The notes under the pieces are model-generated. The model was not told the DNA's origin. It was given only the letters and a program-made list of their open reading frames with translations, and did not search any database. The translations under genes were made by a program, and so were the position numbers. From contig DBVV01000107.1 in NCBI GenBank assembly GCA_002308795.1, positions 264-18,221 of the forward strand: a stretch of 17,958 bases of DNA. The letters run 5' to 3'. Position 1 is the first letter of the stretch. Each line of letters opens with the position of its first letter. This DNA comes from Mageeibacillus sp. UBA1255 (GTDB lineage Bacteria; Bacillota; Clostridia; UBA1212; UBA1255). This document shows positions 8,235 through 15,473 of the stretch, in pieces.

Positions 8235-9046
8235 ACGCCACCTCCATTGCCGCCGGTTCGGATAAGCCCGCGGCGGAACAGCTCTCCGGCCAGTTCTTTT
8301 GCGGCTTCCGAAGGTTCTTTGCAGATCATGATGCTGCTGCCTTCCCGGACTGCCGGCGGGGCAGTTTTTACCACGCGCGTCGGTGAAGCTGCTAATCCGA
8401 TCAGATCCGGATCGGCGTCAATATCTTCCGGTTTCCATACCGTTATCTCCGCCGTTCTTGCCTTTCTGGCGTTCCTGAGCGTCGGTATCCGCGGCACGTT
8501 GATGTCCTTCAAAACCGTGATCAGCGCAGGGAGGCGAAGCCTCAGCACATCATATCCCGTCTCGCTCATGCGGGAAACCGTAATGCAGTCCTCGCGTATG
8601 TCCTCTATTTTCGATACGTTCGCAGCCTGTTGTATATCAAGTTTTGCGGCAATGCCGGGGCCTACCTGCGCGGTGTCGCCGTCAACGGCCTGCTTTCCGC
8701 ATATTATCAGATCTGCTTTCCCCAGAGTCTCGATCGCCCGGGCAAGCGCGTAACTCGTTGCCCACGTGTCCGAGCCCGCAAACCGCCTGTCGCACAAAAG
8801 AAACGCACGGTCCGCGCCCATTGACAGCGCTTCGATCAGAACGTTTTTAGCACTTTCCGGGCCCATTGATATGACGGTCACTTCGCCTCCGCACTGTTCA
8901 CGTATCCGCAGCGCTTCTTCGATCGCGTACAGATCAAACGGATTCAGCACTGCTTTCGTTCCTTCTCTCACTATCCGTTTCGTCTCGGGGTCGATCTTCG
9001 CATCGGTCGTCGCAGGGACCTGTTTTACACAAACAACTATCCTCAT
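8231..9046 (-). CDS. etfB: Electron-transfer flavoprotein beta subunit
   Basis: This 271-residue protein is the small ETF subunit, which binds AMP or, in bifurcating types, a second FAD. Family marks are CVKQVPATTDAKIDP at the N-terminus, LNPFDLYAIEEALRI (34-48), VISMGP (58-63), DRRFAGSDTWATSYAL (86-101) and the nucleotide-binding VDGDTAQVGPGIAAKL (121-136). The last two blocks look like those of clostridial EtfB proteins that pair with NADH-linked bifurcating systems, not like the mitochondrial type. This is a resemblance, not proof of bifurcation. The ATG lies in a four-base overlap with the end of metF and is preceded by GGGAGGG. The C-terminus carries a short Gly-rich extension. Confidence 0.95.
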   Translation of the reverse strand: MRIVVCVKQVPATTDAKIDPETKRIVREGTKAVLNPFDLYAIEEALRIREQCGGEVTVISMGPESAKNVLIEALSMGADRAFLLCDRRFAGSDTWATSYALARAIETLGKADLIICGKQAVDGDTAQVGPGIAAKLDIQQAANVSKIEDIREDCITVSRMSETGYDVLRLRLPALITVLKDINVPRIPTLRNARKARTAEITVWKPEDIDADPDLIGLAASPTRVVKTAPPAVREGSSIMICKEPSEAAKELAGELFRRGLIRTGGNGGGV

Positions 9047-9867
9047 TTCGTTTCCCTCCCCGCCAGGGCGGCCATCTCTTCAATGACCGTGTACTGCGTC
9101 TTGAACCCCAGAAGCGACAGATACATACCGCAGGACGGATAATAATCCATTAGCTGTCTGAGCGTCGCTATCGGATCGAAAGCGGCGTCTTCCGGGATCG
9201 GATATCCGACAACGTCCGAGAGCAGGAACAGCTTTTTAGACATCCATGCCTCGATGAATACCGGAAGATCGGGGTATTCAGAAAGCATCCTGTCCGTCAC
9301 GGCGTTTTTATCGATAATAGGCTGCGTGATCACGAACGACGCACCGGCGTCAAGCTTTCGTTTCAGCTTTTCGAATTCATGTTCTTCCGGCTCGTACGGG
9401 TTAAAAGCAACTCCGACAGTGAACGACGGATAATGCTTCCGGATGTACCGGGTCAATTCGACCGACGTTACCGAGGCGGTATTATTGGCCTCGACGTCGG
9501 AAGGCAGGAGCTTCGGAAGACGCGGAGATCCGTCGCCGCTGATCGCGAGGATGGAGCTGATACCGAGCCTCTCGCACGAGGAAAGGATGCCGTCAAGGTC
9601 CTGCTTTGTGTGGAATGTGTTAAGGTGGATAAGTACCTGCTCCGGGTGCAGATCAAGCCCGAGCTCCTCTATGCACTCGTGGCCCTGAAACGCAAGAAGG
9701 CCCATCGCATTGTCCGTGATAGACGCAGAAAACCCGCTGCCCATAACGCGCTCGAACTTCGAAGCAAAAAGAGCCAGATCATCTTCCAGCTTTTGCGAAT
9801 CCTGTTTCGGCGGAATGAGCTCGACGTGGAAACCGGCAGGTCTGGATCGGTTATTAGTGAATGTCAT
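9043..9867 (-). CDS. metF: Methylenetetrahydrofolate reductase-like flavoprotein
   Basis: This 274-residue protein interconverts methylene- and methyl-tetrahydrofolate using a bound flavin. MTHFR features visible are FHVELIPPK with the probable catalytic Glu16, HLNTFHTKQDLDGIL (81-95), the flavin-binding loop SGDGSPR (110-116; most relatives have RGD), VGVAFNPYEPEEHE, and LDAGASFVITQPIID (172-186). It is a divergent, short, stand-alone form: no C-terminal regulatory domain is present and no metV-like gene follows. The start is the only usable ATG; an ATG ten bases upstream in another frame stops after four codons, and the true frame has no earlier ATG, GTG or TTG. The Shine-Dalgarno sequence is weak. 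As first gene of a translationally coupled operon with etfBA and the methyltransferase, it probably exchanges electrons through the ETF. Direction of reaction is not known. Confidence 0.85.
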   Translation of the reverse strand: MTFTNNRSRPAGFHVELIPPKQDSQKLEDDLALFASKFERVMGSGFSASITDNAMGLLAFQGHECIEELGLDLHPEQVLIHLNTFHTKQDLDGILSSCERLGISSILAISGDGSPRLPKLLPSDVEANNTASVTSVELTRYIRKHYPSFTVGVAFNPYEPEEHEFEKLKRKLDAGASFVITQPIIDKNAVTDRMLSEYPDLPVFIEAWMSKKLFLLSDVVGYPIPEDAAFDPIATLRQLMDYYPSCGMYLSLLGFKTQYTVIEEMAALAGRETK

Positions 9868-9906
9868 ATGGTTACCATGCCGGGCGGCAACGGCTTCGTT
9901 TTTTTG

Positions 9907-9935
9907 AAAGCGGACGCCGCTGGATTATCCGCTTT
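9907..9935 (-). promoter_or_regulatory. Hairpin in the metF leader
   Basis: AAAGCGGA and TCCGCTTT (9928-9935 and 9907-9914) form a perfect 8-base stem with a 13-base loop in the untranslated leader between the promoter and the metF start. On the transcribed strand it is followed by a run of A, not T, so it is not an intrinsic terminator. The leader is only about 85 bases and matches no riboswitch I can recognise. A role in mRNA stability or control of the weakly initiated metF is possible but unproven. Confidence 0.45.
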
Positions 9936-9959
9936 GCTGTGATTGATTTTGTTGACTAT

Positions 9960-9988
9960 AACATACCAAAGCAGTAGGCAAATGTCAA
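9960..9988 (-). promoter_or_regulatory. Sigma-A promoter of the metF-etfBA operon
   Basis: Read on the minus strand, TTGACA (9983-9988) and TATGTT (9960-9965) are separated by exactly 17 bases. The predicted transcription start near 9953 gives a leader of about 85 bases. The 350-base gap between metF and the lipoprotein gene holds this promoter, the leader hairpin, and the lipoprotein terminator; I see no small gene in it. Confidence 0.75.
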
Positions 9989-10097
9989 GCGATTATTTTC
10001 GCAGGCTCTTTCCCTGTTTCCGTGAAGTTTTTTAAACATAGCATTTCAGCGCGGCGTCCTGTCCTGGGCAGTGGTTAGGAATTGCGCATAAAATATG

Positions 10098-10148
10098 AAA
10101 AAACGAAAACCGGCACCTTTCGCATAAGCACGATCGATACCGGTTTTC
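10098..10148 (-). terminator. Intrinsic terminator after the lipoprotein gene
   Basis: On the minus strand GAAAACCGG (10148-10140) pairs with CCGGTTTTC (10113-10105). The stem extends four more pairs with two G-T wobbles, to 13 base pairs. After one G comes a run of six T (10103-10098). It lies about 70 bases past the lipoprotein stop and separates that gene from the metF operon promoter. Confidence 0.78.
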
Positions 10149-10217
10149 ATCAGGCCTTAACGGCCGGGGTCACTACTTAGCGGCAGCCGTTTCAGGCGGC
10201 CGGAAAAGTATCAGAAA

Positions 10218-11759
10218 TTACTTTATGTTTTTGAACTGGATGTCGTCAACGAATACGTCGTGTGCGCGGCCAGCCCAGCCGAAACTCTTATATTTCGAGA
10301 AGAATGCGCTGGTGGAAGCTGCGAGCTCGGTTCCGTCTGCGGCAAGGATCTTGGTGTTCCTGTAATATCCCTCGTCGTATCCCAGAGCTTTATTGATAAC
10401 GCCCGGATCAGAATAGTTGATGAGGAAGAGAACGGTGTCATTTGCGGAAACGGTAACCGTATCCGTGCCGTTATCCTCGACCTTAATGAGAACGAAGTCT
10501 GCGTTGAAGTCGATACCGGTCTCAAACGTTGCGGAGATGTAAGTCTTTTTGTTATTCTCTGTATCCCAGACAGGAACGTAAACCTTGATCTTATCTCCGC
10601 CCTGGAAGAAGACGCCGCAGCCGCTCGGGCTGACAAGGGAGCCTTTACCGTCGCCTTCAAGACCGTTGTTCTCGTACAGGTTGCGGTTCGGATGAAGCTC
10701 GTCGCCGAAGTTGAATACGAAACCGCCGAAGTTTGCGTCATTGCCGCCGTTCTTGAACTTGAACGTGCAGGTGTAAGCCGCGCCGGATTTAACGATCATA
10801 TTGTAGTAGAAAGCATCGAACGGGATCTTTGCTACGATGTTACCGTTAACGTCGGCGATCGTCGAAGAGTTGGTACCTGCGCTGTACGAATAAGAGTCAA
10901 GGCCGAGGTTCGCAAGAGAATCACCTTCGTCGAAGTCTTCGAAATCGATGAGGGTTTCATCGAACTCGTCTTCAACGTCCGGGAAGGATTCTTCTTTATC
11001 CTGCTCGGGGGGCTCTTCGGCTTTTACAAGCTGAGAACCGTAAACGGCATTGAACGCTTCATCGTATTTAGCGATATCTTCTTCGCTCTTGAAAGCGCCG
11101 AGCCATGCGATCGCGAGTTCGCCTTCTCTGGTGTCAACGGTGGGGAATCTGATTCCGGTCCATTCGCCTTCAGTTGCGTAGAACTGCTCTGCGAGATTAA
11201 GGATACCGGTGTGCCAGTCAAGGTCTGTCGTCCAGGTGATGTCTGACCAGGTTCCGCTAGTGGTCGAAGGACCGCCGCTTACGGTGCAGATGGAATAGAA
11301 GTGGTTGGTGTTGCGGATGCTCTGGCCGTATCCGAGTCTGTATTTGAATGCAATAAACGGATATTCGGCGGGATCAACGTTCTCAGGGAAGTTGAAGATG
11401 ATCCAGTTATCGCCGATGTCGGTGATAATGCTCAGCCAGGGACCTTCGTCGCTAAGCTCAACGTTGCAGGCCTGATTCTGATAGTTACCTTCTTCGATGT
11501 CAAAAATAATGGCGGAAAGGTCTCCAACGTCCATAGTCGGTCTCGGCTCTCTCGTGGGAGCTTCGGTGGGTACCTCAGTGGGAGCCGGTGCTTCGGTAAC
11601 GACAGGCGCGTCGGTGACAACGGGTGCATCGGTTACTACGGGTTCTTTCGTGGCTTCCGGTTCTTTCGTCGGAGTATTATCGGCTGGTTTTGTACATGCA
11701 GCAAAAAGAGCGACGACCATAGCGAATACAAGAACCATTGCCAGTAAACGTTTGTTCAT
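10218..11759 (-). CDS. Secreted lipoprotein of unknown function with Thr/Pro linker
   Basis: This 513-residue protein has a lipoprotein signal peptide: MNKR, a hydrophobic stretch, then a lipobox-like LFAAC with Cys22 as lipidation site. Residues 23-75 are a low-complexity linker with three near-identical VVT(D/E)AP units followed by APTE/PTEAPT, typical of clostridial surface anchors. Two probable beta-rich domains follow. The first spans about 77-255 and is rich in Trp and aromatic residues (GTWSDITW, EWTGIRFP). An acidic spacer (EEPPEQDKEE) separates it from the second (about 290-513), which ends in DVFVDDIQFKN, a closing strand seen in laminin-G or CBM-like jelly rolls. Polysaccharide binding at the cell surface is plausible, but I recognise no family and no catalytic residues. 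The start has a good GGAAG site and its own promoter. The neighbouring alpha-galactosidase is transcribed separately in the same direction. Confidence 0.82.
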   Translation of the reverse strand: MNKRLLAMVLVFAMVVALFAACTKPADNTPTKEPEATKEPVVTDAPVVTDAPVVTEAPAPTEVPTEAPTREPRPTMDVGDLSAIIFDIEEGNYQNQACNVELSDEGPWLSIITDIGDNWIIFNFPENVDPAEYPFIAFKYRLGYGQSIRNTNHFYSICTVSGGPSTTSGTWSDITWTTDLDWHTGILNLAEQFYATEGEWTGIRFPTVDTREGELAIAWLGAFKSEEDIAKYDEAFNAVYGSQLVKAEEPPEQDKEESFPDVEDEFDETLIDFEDFDEGDSLANLGLDSYSYSAGTNSSTIADVNGNIVAKIPFDAFYYNMIVKSGAAYTCTFKFKNGGNDANFGGFVFNFGDELHPNRNLYENNGLEGDGKGSLVSPSGCGVFFQGGDKIKVYVPVWDTENNKKTYISATFETGIDFNADFVLIKVEDNGTDTVTVSANDTVLFLINYSDPGVINKALGYDEGYYRNTKILAADGTELAASTSAFFSKYKSFGWAGRAHDVFVDDIQFKNIK

Positions 11760-11825
11760 AGTTGTTACTTCCTTTCAAAATGTAATGAAAAGTATAAACG
11801 GTTATCTGCGTAAGCAGTATATGAC

Positions 11826-11855
11826 AGTATAGCATAAACCGGCGGATATTGTCAA
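11826..11855 (-). promoter_or_regulatory. Sigma-A promoter of the lipoprotein gene
   Basis: On the minus strand a perfect TTGACA (11850-11855) is followed after 18 bases by TATACT (11826-11831). The predicted start lies about 60 bases before the ATG at 11759. It sits in the 144-base gap downstream of the alpha-galactosidase gene, which has no T-tailed terminator of its own, so read-through from that gene remains possible. Confidence 0.75.
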
Positions 11856-11903
11856 AGCGCTCCGTGCGGCGGCAAGCACGGTTTTTCGGAGATCAAAGGG
11901 GGC

Positions 11904-13958
11904 TTAAGCGTTTAAAGTAATATAAAACATCGCGCTTGTTTTGGGTTCGGGAAGGACGATCCTGAGACCATCACGCGAAAGTTCCTTGCCCCCGATGCGA
12001 ACGACCTCGCCGGTATCCGCGTTGCGGAGCGAATAGACCGACCCGGGAACGGCGAAAGGCAGCTTCACGGTGAATTCGGACGCTTCTGCCTCTTCCATAC
12101 GGAAAGCAAGAAGCACACTTTCACCCTTTTCCGGATCGTCGTATGCGATCGCGGTCCAGTGGGTGCGGTCCGAGTCGTGGCGCCAGGGCGTCAATACGTA
12201 CATGTCTTTCACGAGCAGGTGGCGGATGCTCTTCCACTCGTTGAAATTGCGGCGCATGAGGTCGAAGTCCAGCTCTTTATTATGCGTGAACGGTTCGCCG
12301 AAGTGGTAGTGGGGGAGATAGGATGCGCGGGCAACGTAAGGTGAGCTTCCTGCACCGACGCTGGGGTCGAGCTGATTCACGGTCTCTTTCGTGCTCGATC
12401 CGTGGAAGGGGATCCAGCGAGGGAACGTAGAAGACTGGGAGAGACGCATTGACGACGTCGTACGGTCGTAATCGGAGCGCATAAGCGGAAAACCGCGTCT
12501 CATCGACTCGAGGTCGTTGCGGCCTCCGCCCGAAGCGCAGGAGTCAACGAACGTGCATTTCCCGTTGGCCGCACAATATGCGATGATGCCGTCCCACAGT
12601 GCGTAATGACCGCAGATGCATTTGTTTTCGGTGATGCCCCATCGCGGCAGGCCGAGTTTCTGTGTCTCCTGGTTATCCCGGTAAGGCCACGCAAAACCGG
12701 GATCGCTGTTATTATCCTCGCGGTACATATCTACGCCGTTTTCGTCCATCATTTTAGTGATACGCCCGAGAGTCCAGGTAAGGCAGTCCGGATCGCCTAA
12801 ATTGTTTGTCCGCACGTATCCGTCGCCGATGCTCCATTCTTCTTTATACCCGTAATTTTTCACCAGATTTGGCACGTCGCACACCCGCTCCGGCTCGAAC
12901 CAGACCAGCACCTTCATGCCCAGCTTGTGGCACGCTTCGTTCGATTCGAGAAACGATCTTCCGGGCCATTTCACGCTGTCAAGTTCCCACGTGCCTACGG
13001 TGCCCCACCAGTCGGTCTCGACCGTCCGTCCTGATGCGTCGAAATACCAGCCTGCGTCGAACCATCTGAAATCCGGTATCATTTCTTCTTCGACAAGTTT
13101 ATCGAGCGTCCTGCGCCACGTGAAGCTGCGCTCGGATATGCTGCCGTCGGAGTTGGGAAGTCCGGTATCGGACGAGAAACCAGTGGTGCTAAGCGGCTCT
13201 AACGGATGGCCTTCTGCGTCCGCTTTAGGCAAATTATATTTCATGAACCATTCGCGCCAGAGGTTTGTTGCGTCGTCGTAATTACGGCCTTTATACGGCA
13301 GCAGCACCACGAGGCCGGTGCGGATCTTTTCACCGGGGAGGAGAACGGTGTTCAGCGATACGTCGGTAGAAGCCTTTACACGCGTAACGGTATCATTGCC
13401 CTCCGCAGAAGATCCGGAGGAGAACAATGCCTCCCAGGTCCCGGCCCAGCCCAGAGCGATCATTGTCCCGCCGTTTCCGTGGACAACGTCGAAGTACGGG
13501 AAGACGATGTGCGTTGACCGTCCGCCCAGCGACTGAAAGTATTTATCGCCCTTGCTGAGGTCGTGTTCGTACGCCGCGTACCAGTTATCATGATCGCCCA
13601 GGCAGCCCCGCAGCACCGGATCCCTGCCCTCCAGCTGGATGTCAAGGGCCTTCACCGCACTTATCACTTCCGTGGGCTTCCGGCCCGTATTCTCGAACCA
13701 GACCGTATATTCGCATTGCCCGAATTCCTCCACGAATGCGGCGTCAACTTTTATCCGCAGCCTGTCATCGACCCTCGCGGTGGTTATTATCCGGGTCTTT
13801 CCTCCTCCTCCGGTGGTCACGCGCCTGGCGTTCAGGCCCTCGAGCCCCCGGTGGGTCTCGCCTCCGTAATTGAATGAAAATGGCATATTTTCCGGCGTTT
13901 TCAGCAGGTGATTGAATATCCTGCGCCCGGCGGCAATGTTCAGTGCTTTTTTGCTCAT
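11904..13958 (-). CDS. GH36-type alpha-galactosidase
   Basis: This 684-residue enzyme probably hydrolyses terminal alpha-galactosides, such as raffinose-family sugars or galactan side chains. An N-terminal beta domain (about 1-245) is followed by a TIM barrel with WFDAGWY (299-305), VLVWFEPERV (350-359) and the likely nucleophile Asp415 in YREDNN. The substrate-pocket loop CASGGGRND is at 474-482. The likely acid/base Asp496 lies in MRSDYD, and a C-terminal beta domain closes the protein. These are the positions expected in clan GH-D (GH27/GH36). The usual KWD around the nucleophile is RED here, so this is a divergent subgroup and the exact glycosidic specificity is uncertain. No signal peptide is seen, so it acts in the cytoplasm and needs an importer that is not in the window. 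The ATG is preceded by an ideal AGGAGG and the gene has its own promoter. Confidence 0.88.
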   Translation of the reverse strand: MSKKALNIAAGRRIFNHLLKTPENMPFSFNYGGETHRGLEGLNARRVTTGGGGKTRIITTARVDDRLRIKVDAAFVEEFGQCEYTVWFENTGRKPTEVISAVKALDIQLEGRDPVLRGCLGDHDNWYAAYEHDLSKGDKYFQSLGGRSTHIVFPYFDVVHGNGGTMIALGWAGTWEALFSSGSSAEGNDTVTRVKASTDVSLNTVLLPGEKIRTGLVVLLPYKGRNYDDATNLWREWFMKYNLPKADAEGHPLEPLSTTGFSSDTGLPNSDGSISERSFTWRRTLDKLVEEEMIPDFRWFDAGWYFDASGRTVETDWWGTVGTWELDSVKWPGRSFLESNEACHKLGMKVLVWFEPERVCDVPNLVKNYGYKEEWSIGDGYVRTNNLGDPDCLTWTLGRITKMMDENGVDMYREDNNSDPGFAWPYRDNQETQKLGLPRWGITENKCICGHYALWDGIIAYCAANGKCTFVDSCASGGGRNDLESMRRGFPLMRSDYDRTTSSMRLSQSSTFPRWIPFHGSSTKETVNQLDPSVGAGSSPYVARASYLPHYHFGEPFTHNKELDFDLMRRNFNEWKSIRHLLVKDMYVLTPWRHDSDRTHWTAIAYDDPEKGESVLLAFRMEEAEASEFTVKLPFAVPGSVYSLRNADTGEVVRIGGKELSRDGLRIVLPEPKTSAMFYITLNA

Positions 13959-14002
13959 GATATGTCCTCCTCTTTGATCGGTGCTGATCTGAAGTGTGGT
14001 CT

Positions 14003-14031
14003 AATTTAGCGCCAATTTGGAGGATTGTCAA
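14003..14031 (-). promoter_or_regulatory. Sigma-A promoter of the alpha-galactosidase gene
   Basis: On the minus strand TTGACA (14026-14031) and TAAATT (14003-14008) are separated by 17 bases, with a predicted start about 40 bases upstream of the ATG at 13958. No clear catabolite-response element was found by eye. The promoter faces away from the DUF4143 gene. Confidence 0.75.
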
Positions 14032-14064
14032 GAGCAGCGAACCGGATGATGCCTCTTAACACGA

Positions 14065-14139
14065 AAAAACGGACAAATACTGCCGATAATTTGTTGGAAA
14101 AACGGACAAAATATCCTTAAAACCCGTTGCGAAAACGGA
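14065..14139 (+). repeat. Three copies of AAAACGGA at exact 33-base period
   Basis: The motif AAAACGGA occurs at 14066-14073, 14099-14106 and 14132-14139. The first two copies extend to a 13-base perfect repeat, AAAAACGGACAAA (14065-14077 and 14098-14110). The second and third share GTTG two bases before the motif. The period is eleven codons, and all copies lie in the same reading frame as the ATPase that follows. The third copy is the start of that gene (encoding Arg-Lys-Arg-Ile), while a TAA at 14118-14120 closes the frame between the second and third. Spacing is close to three helical turns, so an operator is possible; a decayed coding repeat is the alternative. Confidence 0.7.
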
Positions 14140-15464
14140 TTCGGGATTTCTTACAGAAGGACAAAAAAGCATTACTGATTACCGGTGCGCGTCAGGTTGG
14201 AAAGACCTATATCATACGTGAAATCGGAAAAGCAGATTTCGACTCTTTCATCGAGTTTAATTTTCTTGAAAACGAAACGGCAAGAACCCTGATTGAAAAT
14301 GCAAAAGGCAGTGTTGACATTCTTCTTCGAATCTCTGCGCTTACGAATAAACCGCTGATTCCCGGAAAGACGCTTATCTTCTTTGACGAAGTGCAAGAGT
14401 GCAAAGAAATTGTCACTGCGATCAAGTACCTTGTGGACGAGGGCAGCTATCGATACATTCTCAGTGGGTCTCTTCTCGGCGTTGATTTGCGGGATATTCG
14501 TTCTGTGCCGGTGGGATATATGGATGTCTTCGAGATGTTCCCCCTGGACTTTGAAGAATTCGCTTTGGCCAACGGTGTGGCTGGGCGCGTTATCGATAGC
14601 CTGCGGTCTGCCTATGAAAGCCGGACGCCAGTGGATGAATTCATTCACGAGCGGATGATGGAGTTGTTCCGCCTGTACCTCATTGTCGGAGGCATGCCCT
14701 CTGTCGTTGCTCGATATCTGGCTACTAACAACCTGCAGGAGGTCTCGCAGGAACAGAACTCGATACTGACGCTGTATCGGCAGGACATTGCAAAGTACGA
14801 TCCGAACAACAAGCTATATCTTGAGGATATTTTTACCTTGATTCCCAGCGAGCTAAACAACAAGAATAAGCGTTTCATATTGAAAAATCTGAATGAGAAT
14901 TTCAAGTTTTCCCGTTATCAGAACAGCTTCCTTTGGCTGAAAAACGCAGGTGTCGCACTACCGACTTTCTGTGTTACTGAACCCACTGTACCATTGAAAC
15001 TGAATAAAAGTTCCAACTTGTTCAAACTGTTTCTCTCTGATGTGGGGTTGCTGGCGGCCATGTATATGGACGGGATACAGCTTAAACTGCTGAAAAGGGA
15101 GAAGAATATAAACTTCGGCTCTGTGTATGAAAACGCAGCGGCACAGGAACTGAAAGCTCACGGCTACGAGCTTTACTATTTCAACAGTAAGAAACAAGGC
15201 GAGCTGGACTTTGTGGTCGAGCGCGGGGGAAATGTACTGCCCATTGAGATCAAATCTGGCAAGGATTATCAACGTCACGCTGCCTTGGACAATGTTATGG
15301 AGAACCGGGATTATGCCATCCCTGAGGCCTTTGTGTTTCAAAATGACAACGTTAGTGCCGATGGTCGGATCGTGTATCTGCCCATCTATATGCTCATGTT
15401 TTTAAGTAAGGAGCAGCCATCGGAGCCAATGATCTATAAGCTGAATCTGGATGGTTTGCAGTAA
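14127..15464 (+). CDS. DUF4143-type AAA ATPase with nuclease-like C-terminal domain
   Basis: This 445-residue protein is an ATPase of the widespread, poorly characterised AAA_14/DUF4143 group. The Walker A motif GARQVGKT is at 20-27 and Walker B LIFFDE at 83-88, with a sensor-like YILSGSLLG (110-118). The C-terminal domain carries GELDFVVE and LPIEIKSGK (357-379), a PD-(D/E)xK-like arrangement (Asp361, Glu374, Lys376). The role in the cell is not known; such genes often lie in variable or acquired regions. The only available start is a TTG with no Shine-Dalgarno sequence, seven bases after an in-frame TAA; the next ATG lies far inside. The family usually has a few more residues before this point, so the gene may be slightly truncated. 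Its composition is visibly more AT-rich than that of neighbouring genes, supporting transfer. It ends nine bases from the convergent anti-sigma gene. Confidence 0.85.
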   Translation: MRKRIRDFLQKDKKALLITGARQVGKTYIIREIGKADFDSFIEFNFLENETARTLIENAKGSVDILLRISALTNKPLIPGKTLIFFDEVQECKEIVTAIKYLVDEGSYRYILSGSLLGVDLRDIRSVPVGYMDVFEMFPLDFEEFALANGVAGRVIDSLRSAYESRTPVDEFIHERMMELFRLYLIVGGMPSVVARYLATNNLQEVSQEQNSILTLYRQDIAKYDPNNKLYLEDIFTLIPSELNNKNKRFILKNLNENFKFSRYQNSFLWLKNAGVALPTFCVTEPTVPLKLNKSSNLFKLFLSDVGLLAAMYMDGIQLKLLKREKNINFGSVYENAAAQELKAHGYELYYFNSKKQGELDFVVERGGNVLPIEIKSGKDYQRHAALDNVMENRDYAIPEAFVFQNDNVSADGRIVYLPIYMLMFLSKEQPSEPMIYKLNLDGLQ

Positions 15465-15473
15465 AGCCGGAGA

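Noticed and set aside
9868..9959. A riboswitch (for example SAM, cobalamin or tetrahydrofolate) in the metF leader.
   Set aside because: The leader is only about 85 bases, with one simple hairpin and none of the conserved cores of those classes.
10260..11246. A 328-codon plus-strand frame opposite the lipoprotein gene.
   Set aside because: The minus-strand frame has a signal peptide, lipobox, ribosome binding site, promoter and terminator; the opposite frame has none and shows no protein-like features.
14065..14164. CRISPR-like array from the 33-base spacing of AAAACGGA.
   Set aside because: The shared core is only 8-13 bases, there are only three units, the third is coding sequence, and no cas genes are nearby.
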